Assembly (NCBI GenBank): GCA_030620095.1 | Contig: JAUTXW010001311.1 | Span: 62,001-126,000, forward strand | DNA: 64,000 nt | Direction of reading: 5' to 3' | Source: Kuschelorhynchus macadamiae | Taxonomy: Eukaryota; Arthropoda; Insecta; Coleoptera; Curculionidae | In this document: positions 52,195-63,474 of the stretch, piece after piece | Numbering within the stretch: the stretch's first letter is position 1 | How the letters are laid out: each line of letters opens with the position of its first letter | Made by a program: the position numbers and the translations under genes | Notes under the pieces: generated by a model | What the model saw: only the letters and a program-made list of their open reading frames with translations | What the model was told of the DNA's origin: nothing | The model's database searches: none

Positions 52195-52935
52195 CTAGTC
52201 CTAACACTGGAACCTGTGGTGGAAGATAGATCAAAATACAAGAGTTCTAACCATGCTACACCACAACTTGTTACGTTCAGGACGCGCGTTTCGCTAACCA
52301 AGTTAGCATCATCAGCAGATGATATAAACTAAAGTAACTTATCCTAATCGAGACTATTTATAGGTAAATGTGGTCACACTTGGTTGCACCCGACTGCACC
52401 GTTGTCAAGTAAACAATAGAGGGGACTATAGGGAATAGGCCCTCTGTCTTTATTTAGTGCTTTCTTACCACATTTAACTATTTCTATACTCTCAAATGCA
52501 TCCAATAATCTATTATTAGATAAATTTTTAATCAACTTAAGATTATTTATTCCTATTCTGTGATTGTTTTCCAAAGCATGTTGGGCAACGCTTGACTTTT
52601 CTGTTCTTCCGTATCTTAAATGTGCCATGTGTTCTTTAAAACGAATGTTTATGGAGCGTTTAGTTTGCCCAACATATTTTAGATCACAGTCATTACAGCT
52701 AATTTCATAGATGCCACTCCTCTCCCTCAAGTTGACTTTGTCTTTGGGGTTTCCAAGGAGATTTTTCAAACTATTCTCCGTTTTGTAGGCTACTCTAAAA
52801 CCTACGTTTTTAAATACTTTTTCTAGACCTCTCGTATATCTGAGATGATATGGAATTACTATGAATTTATTGGAAGCCTCAGATATTTGAAGAGTAGTGG
52901 CATCTTTTAACATTTTCTTATGCTGACCGACTGGA
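52195..52935 (-). pseudogene. Penelope-like element PLE-A, copy 2 (GIY-YIG half)
   Basis: The minus-strand frame (ORF 52952-52374) reads HKKMLKDATTLQISEASNKF, GLEKVFKNVGFRVAYKTENS and LKNLLGNPKDKVNLRE. The GIY-YIG core is SGIYEISCNDCDLKYVGQTK (GIY and YVG halves intact), then RSINIRFKEHMAHLRYGRTE, KSSVAQHALENNHRIGINNL and DRGPIPYSPLYCLLDNGAVG. The endonuclease core is intact here, unlike copy 1. The RT is missing: the copy is 5'-truncated and joins another protein fragment at about 52935. The 3' tail keeps a hammerhead-like motif and ends near 52195 (CTAACACTGGAACCTGTGG on the plus strand). Confidence 0.88.
52276..52318 (-). other. Hammerhead-ribozyme-like motif, PLE-A copy 2 3' tail
   Basis: The minus strand reads TCTG, CTGATGA, T, stem II GCTAAC-TTG-GTTAGC (six perfect pairs), GAAA, ACGCGCGT, the site GTC, then CTGA. 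It is the best-paired stem II of all copies. Stem I has one T-T mismatch, unlike copy 1. Confidence 0.6.
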
Positions 52936-53420
52936 AATTCACCAGAACTCACAGCTTTGCATACATCGTAAATTTTTGGTCAGTGCTCAGTTGTTGCCTA
53001 TCAACATCTGGAAGTGCACATTCGATAGGTTGATATTCCATCATAGGGAACTTTTCACAAGTTTCTAACATTTTCCCAATGGTTCTGGAAAACCCCCGTG
53101 GTTCCGACATCGTTCCACCCAAGTATTCGATAACATGATGCAAAGGAAGTTCATTCGAGTGAAGCTGGCAGACCACCCAGTGCAAATGTCTTCCGAGTTC
53201 TTTTTCTATACGGCAGAAGACACCTCCAATGTTACCTGTATTTACGACCTTCCCATCACAACCAATTGCTAACATTTTTGACGTATCTATGTTTTTTTCT
53301 GTTAAAAAAGAACATATTGCAGTCTTGATGTCTTGGGCGGAGCCAGATGAGGGTGAAACATATCCTAGAATCTGCTTTAACATAGAATGGAAGCTTTCAC
53401 GGCTTTGGTCAATTAATTAA
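52936..53420 (-). pseudogene. Fragment of a repetitive arthropod protein family (unplaced)
   Basis: The minus-strand ORF 53383-52949 reads MLKQILGYVSPSSGSAQDIK, MLAIGCDGKVVNTGNIGGVF, LGRHLHWVVCQLHSNELPLH and RGFSRTIGKMLETCEKFP, then ECALPDVDRQQLSTDQK. A one-base shift then gives IYDVCKAVSSGEFP. From memory, similar multi-copy proteins with CDG.VVNTG and QLHANELPLRH motifs exist in insects and cnidarians and are probably transposon-derived, but I cannot name the family or its activity. The C-terminal half is cut off exactly where PLE-A copy 2 begins, so the PLE likely inserted into it. Confidence 0.5.
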
Positions 53421-53431
53421 TCATTGGTTTG

Positions 53432-54190
53432 TGAGATTAGACTGTGTTAAATTGGAATTACTATCCGACGTTTCGCCTTCGATTGCACGAGGCATCTTCA
53501 GGGATCTTTATTTCACGAGATCTGAACACTGAATGAGCTCGAAGAGATTCAGGTGGGCTTTTATAACCGACTGGTGCTCGCCGAACCGTGACCCTGTGTT
53601 AAGTGTTTCCACGTGTGATGTAGACCGTAACCCGTATCTCTATTGAAATTTTTTGTATGTTTAAATATTTCAATAGATTCTTTAACTTTTCGTTCATAAA
53701 AACCTGGAACCGATGCTAGAACCTTGGTTTCCTTTACATTTATGAAATGGCCAGTGTTATGCGTGTGTTCAGCTACAGCAGATTGAACAATTTGTTTCTT
53801 TTTAATACATCGTTCATGTTCTTTAAGTCTAGTTGATATTAAGCGTCCTGTTTCTCCCACATACACTTATCCACAGGAGCAAGGAATTTTATTTACTTCT
53901 TCTGTTTGGAAAGATACAAGATCTTTCGGGGATCGCAAGCATTGTCCAATCTTAAGTGTATTGAAGATTGTACGTATGTTGGACCGCCGAAGTAATCGTC
54001 CTATTTTGTCTGTAGTCCATCTATGTAGGGAACAACAAGACTACCTAATGGTGGCTCTTTATCATTCTCCTTTGGCGGAGTTGGTTTACTATGTCTTTTA
54101 ATTGAACGCGTAATATCTTCAGTGCAATAGCCATTCCCTCTGAGAGCTTCGGTCGGTTTAGATGTTTCCGATGTTAAAGAATCTTGAACA
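53432..54190 (-). pseudogene. Penelope-like element PLE-B, copy 1 (GIY-YIG half)
   Basis: Minus-strand reading: EALRGNGYCTEDITRSIKRH and LGSLVVPYIDGLQTK (about 54160-54005), LRLDNACDPRKILYLS (about 53960-53915) and KIPCSCG. Then the ORF 53866-53561: MYVGETGRLISTRLKEHERC, VQSAVAEHTHNTGHFINVKE and KVKESIEIFKHTKNFNRDTG. CSCG-YVGETGR is the GIY-YIG endonuclease; a stop lies between the two halves. The protein is followed by a 3' tail with a hammerhead-like motif (53465-53501). The RT is absent, so it is 5'-truncated. It is the same family as the longer copy at 58.0-63.3 kb. Confidence 0.82.
53465..53501 (-). other. Hammerhead-like motif, PLE-B 3' tail
   Basis: The minus strand reads CTGAAGA, T, then GCCT-loop-AGGC, GAAA and CGTC. 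It has the same layout as PLE-A but lacks stem III. The CTGAAGA...GAAACGTC arrangement is recurrent at PLE ends; ribozyme activity of this shortened form is doubtful. Confidence 0.45.
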
Positions 54191-54603
54191 GAAATAGAAA
54201 TACAATTTTCAATTTGGAACAGCTGTAGAGTCTAAATGGTTCAAATTAGAACAAAATGGTTTGCACTTTCCTAATTTAGTTTTTAATAAATTTCTTCTCT
54301 ATTTCTAACCGGTACCAAGATATCAACCGAGAACACACTATGGGGACACCTTATGTATATATAGTATATTTCATATTTTATAGGTATTTCTATAGGTATA
54401 TTATTTGCAGTACACACAATTATTTAACTGTTCAAACATCTTTTTTAATAATAGGAAATAAATGAGCACACAATTAGGCTTAAACGTTAACAACTTCAAC
54501 AAATTCAGTTAATATTTTTTTTCATTTTTTATGCAGCTTTTCGTGGGGTCCACTTCAGAATGGCTTGTTTTTTTACCTTTTTTTTCTCTTCGCCAATTTA
54601 TTT

Positions 54604-56100
54604 AAATACAGTAACTCACAGCTTAAATGATGCAGTTGATATTAAAAAAAAAACTAATTTCTCTCAGTGGCTCAACATTTATTTTTTAAAAACGACATAC
54701 TGAAATTAAGTTAATATGAGTCTTTTAAAATCATATAAATTAATTTCTTGCATTAATTGTATTATATTTAGATAACAATAAATATTTAATTAAATTATAT
54801 GCTATTTTAATGTCACAGCTTAAATGATGCATAGTGAACAAAACAGGTCAAAATTTACCATTTTGAAAGTTACTAAGTAGGCGTTGCTTTAACATTTTAT
54901 TGCAATTGTTTTTTGTTTAGTCTAACTTTTAGAAACAGTTTTTCGCCCAGTGAAACGAAAGTGTTTAAAAATGGGTCGTCGAACTACAATTGAGGAAATA
55001 AATTTAATTCTAAGTCACTACAGAAATGGATACAGACAAAGGGATATAGCAAAAATGACAAAACATACCATTGAACGTTATCGAAATGAAGATAGTGTCC
55101 AGAATAAGTCAAGGTTAGCCCCAAATAAAATATTTAACGATCGTGAGGAAAGATGGATTGTAAGAGAAATTACAATTGATCCCAAAAAAAGTGCTCCAAA
55201 ATTGTGTTCGGAGATAAAAAGACAATTTGGAAAAAGGTGTAATCCCGAGACAATTCGTAGAATTTTGCGAAAAAATAATTTGCACGGGCGCACTGCGAGA
55301 AATAAACCCTTTATAAACCAAAGAAATAGACGTGTACGCTTAGAGTTCGCCACAATTATTAAGGACTTTAACTTTTGGAACTAAGTAATCTTTGCTGATG
55401 AGACAAACATGAACCAATTTGGGTTGGATGGTAAAATATCAGTCTGAAGAACACCCGATGAAGAACTAAAACTGCAAAATATTAAAGCTACGGTAAAGCA
55501 CGGTGGAGGTGGAGTCATGTTATGGGGGTGCATGTCGTCTGCAGGAGTATGTAATATGCATTTTATAGAAGGAAATATGAACCGGTACATGTTTTTAGAT
55601 ATATTAAGACAGCATCTTGTTGCGAGTGCCCAAAAATTGGACAAAAGTTGGTTGCTTTATAATTTCCCAAATATCATCAAAACACCAGCCCAGTCACTAG
55701 ATTTAAATGTAATCGAAAATTTGTGGTTGACATTAAAAAATAAAGTTAATAGTCCACCAATATCAAACAAAAATGAATTAAAAGTTAAAATTACCGAAGC
55801 TTGGAAAACAATTTCACCTGAGTACACCAGAAAATTAGTTGAATCAATGCCTAGAGGTCTGCGGGCTGCAATTGATAATCAAGGAGGACCAACAAAGTAT
55901 TAGCAAGCCGGTTCTTTTAATTAGTTTAAATTAAATGTTTTAATTATTTTAAATTAAATTTTTTTCCTTGTTGATTGTGTTATTTTTAATTTACATCATT
56001 TAATCTGTGACATTAAAATCCCATATATATTAATTAAATATCTATTGTTATCTAAATATAATACAATTAAGGCAAGAAATCAATTTATGCGATTTTATTA
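54604..56100 (+). mobile_element. Tc1-like element with long inverted ends; transposase broken
   Basis: The left end is TA followed by CAGTAACTCACAGCTTAAATG. The 18-base word CACAGCTTAAATGATGCA recurs at 54813, giving an IR/DR layout as in some Tc1 elements. The segment 54700-54835 is inverted at 55975-56100 and again at 56550-56690. Transposase: the ORF 54950-55384 reads MGRRTTIEEINLILSHYRNG, YRQRDIAKMTKHTIERY and CNPETIRRILRKNNLHGR (paired-like DNA-binding domain). After a shift comes ADETNMNQFGLDGK (first Asp), then VMLWGCMSSAGVC. The ORF then ends with TPAQSLDLNVIENLWLTLKN (third catalytic residue, the E of VIENLW). The block with the second Asp (a QQDN.PKHT-like motif) is deleted, so it is inactive. 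Confidence 0.85.
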
Positions 56101-56690
56101 ACATATGGGTAATATGCATTTTATAGAAGGAAATATGAACCAGTACATGTATTTAGATATATTAGGACAGCATCTTGTTGCGAGTGCCCAAAAATTGGAC
56201 AAAAGTTGATTGCTTTGTAATTGCTCAAATATCATCAAAACACCAGCCCAGTCACTAGATTTAAATGTAATCGAAAATTTGTGGTTGACATTAAAAAATA
56301 AAGTTAATAGTGCACCAATATCAAACAAGAATGAATTAAAAGTTAAAATTGCCGAAGCTTGCAAAACAATTTCACCTGAGTACACCAGAAAGTTAGTTGA
56401 ATCAATGCCTAGACGTCTGAAGGCTGTAACTGATAATCAAGGAGGATCAACAAAGTATTAGCAAGCCGGTTCTTTCAATAAGTTTAAATTAATTGTTTTA
56501 ATTAGTTTAAATTAAATTTTTTTCCTTGTTCATTGTGTTATTTTTAATTTAATCTGTGACATTAAATTCTCATATAATTTAATTAAATATCTGTTGTTAT
56601 CTAATTATAATATAATTAATGCAAGAAATTAATTTATGCGATTTTAAAAGACTCATATTAACATATTTCCGACAGTAATTAAAACCACAC
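56101..56690 (+). repeat. Tandem duplicate of the Tc1-like element's 3' half
   Basis: The segment from TATGGGTAATATGCATTTTA to about 56650 repeats 55545-56095 with scattered changes: MHFIEGNMNQYMYLDILGQH, then TPAQSLDLNVIENLWLTLKN, and the same 3' terminal sequence. Both copies lack the second Asp block in the same way, so the deletion predates the duplication. Confidence 0.85.
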
Positions 56691-58033
56691 AAAAGAATAA
56701 AGACAGAAAAAAAACTCCGACTCTATCAAAAAGTACAGTTAAGAGAGAAATCTGCTTTAAAACTGTCAAAATATAACTCATTTCGATACCAATTCCCGTA
56801 TTCATCGTGATAAAAATATTCCGATCCACAGTTCAACTCAATCCCAAAAAATACAGGACTGAATTGAAACGTTCAAGTGGAAGAAAATATCAGTTGACCG
56901 CCGTGTATATCGCGATCTTCAAGTCGATGGACTACATCGGATCGGTTCAAGTGGATGCAATATACGCGATATATACGTACTCATTGATAATTTATTTAAA
57001 AGGGCATCACACCATATTTTTAACAGATTTCCCAAGGCACAATTGCAGATGCCCCAAGAGATTCACTATGTTTTTCTAGGCATATTTCATATTAGCATAT
57101 TTGTTTGAAATAATGCACGAGAATCATAAATTTAAGTGAAAGACTACCGAAGCATGTTTAGTACGTCTTAAAGCACAGTGTATATACAAACAGCGTCTTA
57201 AATCACATACAGCTCATAAAGCATTTTAAAAATCTTGACGTGTACGAGCAGAAAAGCAAAGTTTAGGTATGCAATAAAGGGATGGAACATGGAAATTTGT
57301 CGCTTGTAATAAAGAAATTCTTGTTGAAAGTTTTCTAGTACCTTAAGATATAACGTCAATTTTGTAGATATTATAAGGCAAGCGCGCGACTCGGTATATT
57401 TAAACCAAAACATTTATTGTATGTAGTATGTCTGCTTCATTTTTTTATTTTTAAAGACTCAAGAGGATAGACATTCTTACTTAGAAAGTTAAAAGATGCA
57501 AAAAGGTCTGTGCAAATACTATTCATTAAAATTAGCCTTTAATATTTTAATTTATTATGCCCAAATAGACTTTATACTGAAGTTTCATTAAAATATGTAA
57601 AGTCCCTTTGAATTCTGATAATATTTAAATAGGCTATTTCAAACTTCCTTATTTTAAAATTTTAAAAATCTTCATATTGCTTAATATTTTGTTCTACTAC
57701 CGCAATGTATGAAAAGCCTTAATTTTTAATTAGTCACCTTATATTTGTAATTTTAGAAACCTTGCGAAATAATAACAGAGACATGTTTGTTAGGTTGTTT
57801 TTCTACGAACCGAAATACAGAGGTGGCTAAAACAGAATAGCATCGGCATTGTAGCGTTCTTTATTCAATTTTTTACTTCCCTCATAAGAATGGAGAATTG
57901 TAATCGTAAAAAAAATATCTCGGCAGGTTACGTTACGAGTCCCTAAATGTCGTCTGTCGGTGTGTCTGCTCGCAACATAGCTAAAAACTACTTGCACGAT
58001 TAATTTACATTTTGAGAGATCGTGGTTCTTGGG
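56691..58033. other. No gene recognised
   Basis: About 1.3 kb. On the minus strand at 57827-58048 there is KNHDLSKCKLIVQVVFSYVA and SRHTDRRHLG, a translation of a low-complexity insect repeat rather than a gene, in my reading. Confidence 0.4.
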
Positions 58034-58095
58034 ATTAGATCGTGTCAAATTGGAATTACTGTCCTATGTTTCGCTTTAGATTTCACTTTTTTCAG
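58034..58095 (-). mobile_element. PLE-B copy 2, 3' terminal piece
   Basis: Matches 53432-53500 (GATTAGA, AAATTGGAATTACTGTCC, GTTTCGC), including a decayed hammerhead-like motif. It is cut at 58095 by retrotransposon G. Confidence 0.75.
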
Positions 58096-58936
58096 CTGAC
58101 ATACACATTTACACGGACGGCTCTCAGAACCAACATGGGACTGGCTTGGGAGTGTATGTTCCAGAACTCAACCTGGAAATCAGCATGGCTCTCGGCAAAG
58201 GAGTGTGAAAGAAAGAATAACAGGTAAAAAAGTTATTCTCACAGACAGCAAACAAGTTTTGCAAAAATTAAAAAAGAATAAAATTACATCCAGACTGATT
58301 CTTGAGTGTCACCAGATGCTGGCGACGGTTTCCCAGAGGAATACTGTCACAGTGTCATGGATTAAGGGACCTAGCGGAATCGAAGGAAATGAAAAAGTGG
58401 ATAGGTTGGCGCGTAACAAACCATACGGCCCTGAACCCTTCGCGCCGCTATCCTCTAAGGCGATCAATCTAAAGATAAACGAACAGGCAATAGGGATTCT
58501 AAGAAAGAGATGGGAGAGATAAGATTTCAGATACTCAGGTGCCGCAATCCGCGGCCCTGAGGTCGCTCGGACTGAGTACCTCCTTGGACTCTCTCGAGGA
58601 AATCTTAGAAAACTGGTAGGAATGCTAACAGGACACTGTAAGCTAAATAAACACCTTCACACCTTGGGCGTTCTTCCGAATCCAAGTTGTAGAGGGTGCA
58701 ACGAGGATGACGAGACTGCAGAACATATTCTTTGTTACTCTCCAGCTCTTATAAATACCAGAGAATCCATTATGGGGGAAAGATGGCCAGAAATGGCCAC
58801 AATCGGAGGATGCTCGGCCGCTACGGTGTTAAATTACATTGATGCTGTTGACTGGCTTGACGAGTGGGCCCACCTACGGGGTCTAAGTAAAAGGTTGGCA
58901 CAAGTCAACCCTCCATATTCTCTATCTATCTATCTG
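58096..58936 (+). mobile_element. 5'-truncated RNase H-bearing non-LTR retrotransposon G, 12-bp TSD
   Basis: The insertion is bounded by CACTTTTTTCAG (58084-58095) and CACTTTCTTCAG (58937-58948), a 12-bp duplication with one change. Coding starts ADIHIYTDGSQNQHGTG, where the first catalytic Asp of RNase H is in YTDGS; then KKVILTDSKQVLQKLKKN (third acidic position). After a stop near 58520 comes EYLLGLSRGNLRKLVGMLTG, CRGCNEDDETAEHILCYSPA (zinc-binding C..C...H...C) and WLDEWAHLRGLSKRLAQV. RNase H followed by this C..C/H/C module is typical of I-superfamily elements (I, R1, LOA types). It ends in a TCTA repeat (58917-58934). RT and endonuclease are absent because of 5' truncation. Confidence 0.88.
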
Positions 58937-58948
58937 CACTTTCTTCAG

Positions 58949-59255
58949 GAATCTTTACTACACGAGATCTAAACATTGAATGAGCTCGATAAGATTCAGG
59001 TGGGCTTTTACACCCGGCTTGTGCTCGCCGAACCGTGACCCTTTGATAAGATTGGTGCCAACGTGTGATGTAGATCGTAACACGTATTTCTACTGAATTT
59101 TTTTGTATGTTTAAAAATTTCAATAGATTATTTTATTTCTCGTTTATAAAATCCTGGAGCCGATGCTAGAAACTTTATATTTATAGGATGGCCAGTAGTT
59201 TGCTGGTGCTCAGCAACAGCGCATTGAACAATTTGTTTATTTTTAATACATCGTT
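58949..59255 (-). pseudogene. PLE-B copy 2, C-terminal piece after GIY-YIG
   Basis: Minus strand from 59255: KNKQIVQCAVAEHQQTTGHP, then ASAPGFYKREIK, SIEIFKHTKKFSRNTCYDLH and GHGSASTSRV, matching the C-terminus of PLE-B copy 1. It is directly interrupted at 59255 by hAT copy 3; the codons for LKEHERC lie on the other side of that element. Confidence 0.85.
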
Positions 59256-62103
59256 TAGTGGCGGCTCGTAGAGAATTATATTGGGAGGTCAATAACAAAT
59301 TTAAAAATAGGCATACTTAAAATAAAAATAATTATCTTACCTTTAAATTGAGCTTTAAATTCTCTTGAAGTTCAGATCTACTCCTCGTTCTTTAGAGTTG
59401 GAAAAATGCTGAATGACACGTTCGTTATAATTGCACATTCATTTTATAAACGATTTCTCGATACTTAACATTGCTAAAGCGGATAGTATATCTTGGCCCA
59501 TGGTGTTGCGTAGAAAAGTCTTTATTCTATTTAAGGTCGAGAAACATGGCTTGCTTTCTACAGTTGTCATTGGCAAAGTGCACAGTGAAGTTAATATTTC
59601 GACGGTTTCAGAAAACGTATCACTTTTAGGTTATTATTTTAAAAAAGTTGGGGCATTGAAATAGTTCCAGAACTTACACGAAAATCAGTACAATCAAAAA
59701 TAACAGTTCAGTTTCTAGTTTTAAGTAATTTATACAAGGAAAGTCTTTTTTAACTAAATTTAAAATATTATCTGGAAAATTATTGTTGTAATTTTCAAAT
59801 TGATCACTATAAAATAGTTGGCTGATCACTAAATGATCACTGAAACTAAAGCGATTGTGCATTTCAGAAATTATTATCCCACAGACCCCCAAAGCCACTC
59901 GACTTTTAGAATCCTCATTTTTACGTAGCCGTTTACTAGCACTAGATGAACTTGAAGGCATTTCTGAAGATAAATCGTTTAGAATTTTATTGCCAACCGC
60001 TTGGATGGAGCGTTTAAAGGAGTCTATATATTTCCTTACTGATAAAACAACGATAACACGTTTTTGAAGTTCATTAAAAAGTATTTCACAGTGGGGCATT
60101 ATAAGATGGAAGAAGTTCAACCAAAATAAAAGATCTACATTTTGTAAAAAGCCTTCTAAACCAAAGGCTTGGTTAATTGTGTTGGCATCTTCTTCCAATT
60201 CAATTATTTTTTCTAAACATAATAGAATGTCTGCTTGATAATCAAACACAGTTTCTACACAACGTACATTGAAGTACCACCTCGTGGTAGGAGCTTTAGG
60301 TAAGCGAACTTTAACTAACTCATCAAGATCTGCTGTGCGCTTTGGAGATCGACTAAAGAATGTTGAGAAACCGTGTAATTTTGCAAAGAAAACTTTTACA
60401 TTTTTATCTTGACCTGCTGCTTTATGTAATATTAAATTGAATTGGTGGGCATAACAATGTATAAAATTAGCGGCAAGATAATGCTCTTCAAATTTTTTTG
60501 TACGCCTCCTAATTTTCCACTCACAGTGGACGCCCCATCGTAACTTTGCCCTATTAATTTCTCGGGATTATTGCTAATGCCTAGATTTTTTAATTCATGA
60601 AGAATTACGTCTGTAAGGTGTGAAGCTGTTGTCCCTAAAGGATTTACAAATTTAACAAATTTGTCATGGACAATGCCAGACAAAATATATCGTATTATAA
60701 TAACCGATTCGGTTTTGGTAGAACTGTCAGTTGTTTCATCTACTTGGACAGCAACATACGTAGCTGACTGAATGTCTTGTTTAATTTGTTCCTGAGCCAC
60801 AGCCAGCATAGATTCAAGTAAGTCATTTTTGAATAGATTTAGATGTTCCTTTAAAGACAGTTGCATTCTGCATATACTCTTTAAAAATTGGATCCAATTC
60901 TTCAACAAAATGTATAAGCCCTCGAAAAACCCCTGGATTTTCAGACAAAGCCGTTTCATCATGGCTACGTAGTGCCAGCGCGAACGCCCCACAAGATTTT
61001 ACACAATCTATAGTTTTGTTTAAAATATAACGATTTTTGGATACATTTTCATTAAAATCTCCAAGGGATTTTCTATAAGCTGTGTCTATCTGAGTGCAAA
61101 TATCAGCACTTCCGACCGTAGAATAGTTCACCGAACATTTCATGTGATCTGCAGAAAACGTATGTTTTTTTATTTTTTCTTTTAAGTGTTTTAAGTCTTT
61201 AACATCGGTTTTGCACCATAATGAGTCCAACGAGTCCTTAGAAAATAACAAACAAACATAACAGTAAAATGAGTTAGAGACTTCACAACCACATATCCAG
61301 TTGGATAAATCGTACATACTTTTGCAAAAGTTTCGAAGAACCTCTTTATTTTTGTCTTAAGTTCTGACAAAGAGCGACCAATTACCTTGTGTTCGGTTAT
61401 ATTCTCAAAATTGAGTTCGTTAGCACTCTTTAGTTGTTTAATTTTTTGCACTACCGACATTTTATTTCCTCTACATTTACATACAACTCAAACATAGACC
61501 ACCTTGAAATTGGTTATTTTTGCAAAATTAAGTTCGTAAGCACTTTTTAGTTGTTTATTTTTTTTCACTACTAACATTTTATTCCCGTATATTCCCAACT
61601 CACACATGGATCATAAAAATAAAAAATATATATTACAAAAAACAATATATAAATCAATTTTCAAACAATATCGACCGCGCGACCTCGGAACAATTGAACT
61701 GCCGCATGCCGACGTGATGACGCAACCGATTGATCGAATTATGGGAAAAGAGTCTTCAAGAGACCGTCTGATGACCTAAGTCGCGATTTCATAATCCATT
61801 TGCTATTACGTTCGGCTGCCGCTCGGTAGCTGTGAAATCTTTGTGTACTTTCATCAAGCTTTAAGGCAATCAGGGCAATTCGGACTGCCCAGCCTAGCTT
61901 AGTATAGAGTATTTTATCATGCCTAAGGGACGCAACGAGATTATTCAAACCGCCGCGGGCGGCTAACAGTGTAGCGAATTTAACTTTTCACAAGGTTCGT
62001 GTTTTATTACAACTATTAGGAGAGACGGTCAAACGAATAATTTATTTTCTGAAATATTTTTGGGGGGTCATTGGCCAAATGACCCTATGGAAGAGCTGCA
62101 GTG
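59256..62103 (-). mobile_element. hAT transposon copy 3, full length, broken gene, 8-bp TSD
   Basis: Ends TAGTGGCGGCTCG (59256) and GAGCTGCAGTG (62103), flanked by a perfect duplication ACATCGTT (59248-59255 and 62104-62111). Minus-strand coding: start MSVVQKIKQLKSANELNFEN (61460). The TTF-type zinc segment WICGCEVSNSFYCYVCLLFS follows at 61317 on. Then comes the DUF4371-like part (SKNRYILNKTIDCVKS). Catalytic: first Asp in YVAVQVDETTDSSTKTESVI and second Asp in LIGQSYDGASTVSGKLGG. The RW motif PTTRWYFNVRCVETV is near 60275. A helical middle is in the ORF 60249-59674. The C-terminal dimerisation segment LPMTTVESKPCFSTLNRIKT and LSALAMLSIEKSF is at 59550-59440. Frameshifts near 61350, 60900, 60480 and 59680 inactivate it. 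It is the best template for the family. Confidence 0.93.
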
Positions 62104-63318
62104 ACATCGTTCATGTTCTTTAAGTCTAGTTGATATTGATAGTCCTGTTTCTCCCATATACACTTCTCCACAAGAGTAAGAAACTTTATATTCTCTTTCT
62201 GTACGAAAAGGTATAATATCTTTCGGGGATCGCAAGCATTGTCTAATCTTCTTATGTGTTTTAGGGATTCTACCGTGTTGCTGGATCACCAAAGTAATAA
62301 TCATGTTTTATCTGAAGTGCATTGTATATAGGGAAGAACAACACTACCAAACAGTGCCAAACAGTTGGATTCCTATATCTTTTAATTAAACGAGTAATAT
62401 CTTTAGTGCAATAGCCACTCCCTCTCAGAGCTTCTGCCAATTTCGTTGTTTCAGATGTTAGCTAATCTTGATCAAAAATAGAAATAGCTCTAAATACGTG
62501 TGAGATAGTAATCAACTTCTTTTGTGCTGGATGGTGGTGGGAATTTGCATTTCAGTATCTATTTGTGTGCGTCGGTTTTATATCCACAGAATGCCCTAAT
62601 GTACCATGAACACGTACATCCAGAAAGGGAATCGTTTCATTAGATTCAATTTCCATTGTGAACTTGATATTATGATGTTATTGATTAAAGTGTTCCAGAA
62701 ATATGAGGAGATTATTCTGTCCATTATGACAAACACAATTATAATCTACATATCTGAACCAGTGTTTTGGTTTTAGTGGAGTGGATGCAATATCCTCAAG
62801 GGCTTCCGTAAAAAATATTCGCTACCACAGGTGATCCCATAACTGCCCCAGAAATTTGTCCATAAAAAAGACAAGCTTCCACTTTTTTATCAATTATGAT
62901 CCAATATGTCTGATATAATGGAAATTGAGTCGTTGACAGAAACATTTGTGTATAGTAATTACGAAATTGACCAAAATATCTTCTGGATCCAACTGGTCGC
63001 CTTAAGTTTTTCCATGAAATGTGTAGAGTTTTTTTTTTTAACAAAATCTGTTCTTCCAGTAAATGGAATAAGATAATTTTAAAGATATTTACCTAGTTTG
63101 TATGTGGGCGGGTCTATTGCTCTGACGATCGGTTGAAGGGGTACATTGTTCTTGTGTATATTGGGAATACTAGAAAACCTGGGAATCTTAGAGCTGCTTG
63201 GTTTTAATGATTTCTTCTCCGCTGGTGGTAGACTGGATGTGTTAATTAGATTGGTGATGCGCCTCTCTATTCTACTTGTAGGGTCTGCCTGCTTAACCTT
63301 ATAGGTGTTGCTGTCCAA
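62104..63318 (-). pseudogene. PLE-B copy 2, RT and connector
   Basis: Minus strand: the ORF 63318-63079 reads SRIERRITNLINTSSLPPAE, then SKIPRFSSIPNIHKNNVPLQ and PIVRAIDPPTYKLGKYL (RT entry block). Frame changes lead to FYGQISGAVMGSPVVANIF (about 62870-62815). HWFRYVDYNCVCHNGQNNLL is at the catalytic site, where the second Asp of YVDD is replaced by Y. IPFLDVRVHGTLGHSVDIKP and EALRGSGYCTKDITRLIKRY follow, then CDPRKILYL and MGETGLSISTRLKEHERC at 62166-62112. The catalytic change and many shifts make it dead. The part between the entry block and the GAVMGS block is shortened. Confidence 0.82.
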
Positions 63319-63474
63319 AAGTTAAGTTACATTTACCAGAATTTTTGCATCTTTGTTTAAGTTCTTTATCGCTGTTTTTTGGCTGCGGAGAAATTCGACT
63401 TTTTTTCGAATTTTAAGGATCTTCACTGTCTCATATCTGACTCTGACTGAAGAGAGAATTCAAGATAGTAGAAT

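Noticed and set aside
58622..58972. Independent zinc-finger gene
   Set aside because: The CRGC...H...C module follows RNase H and lies within the duplicated-site boundaries of retrotransposon G.
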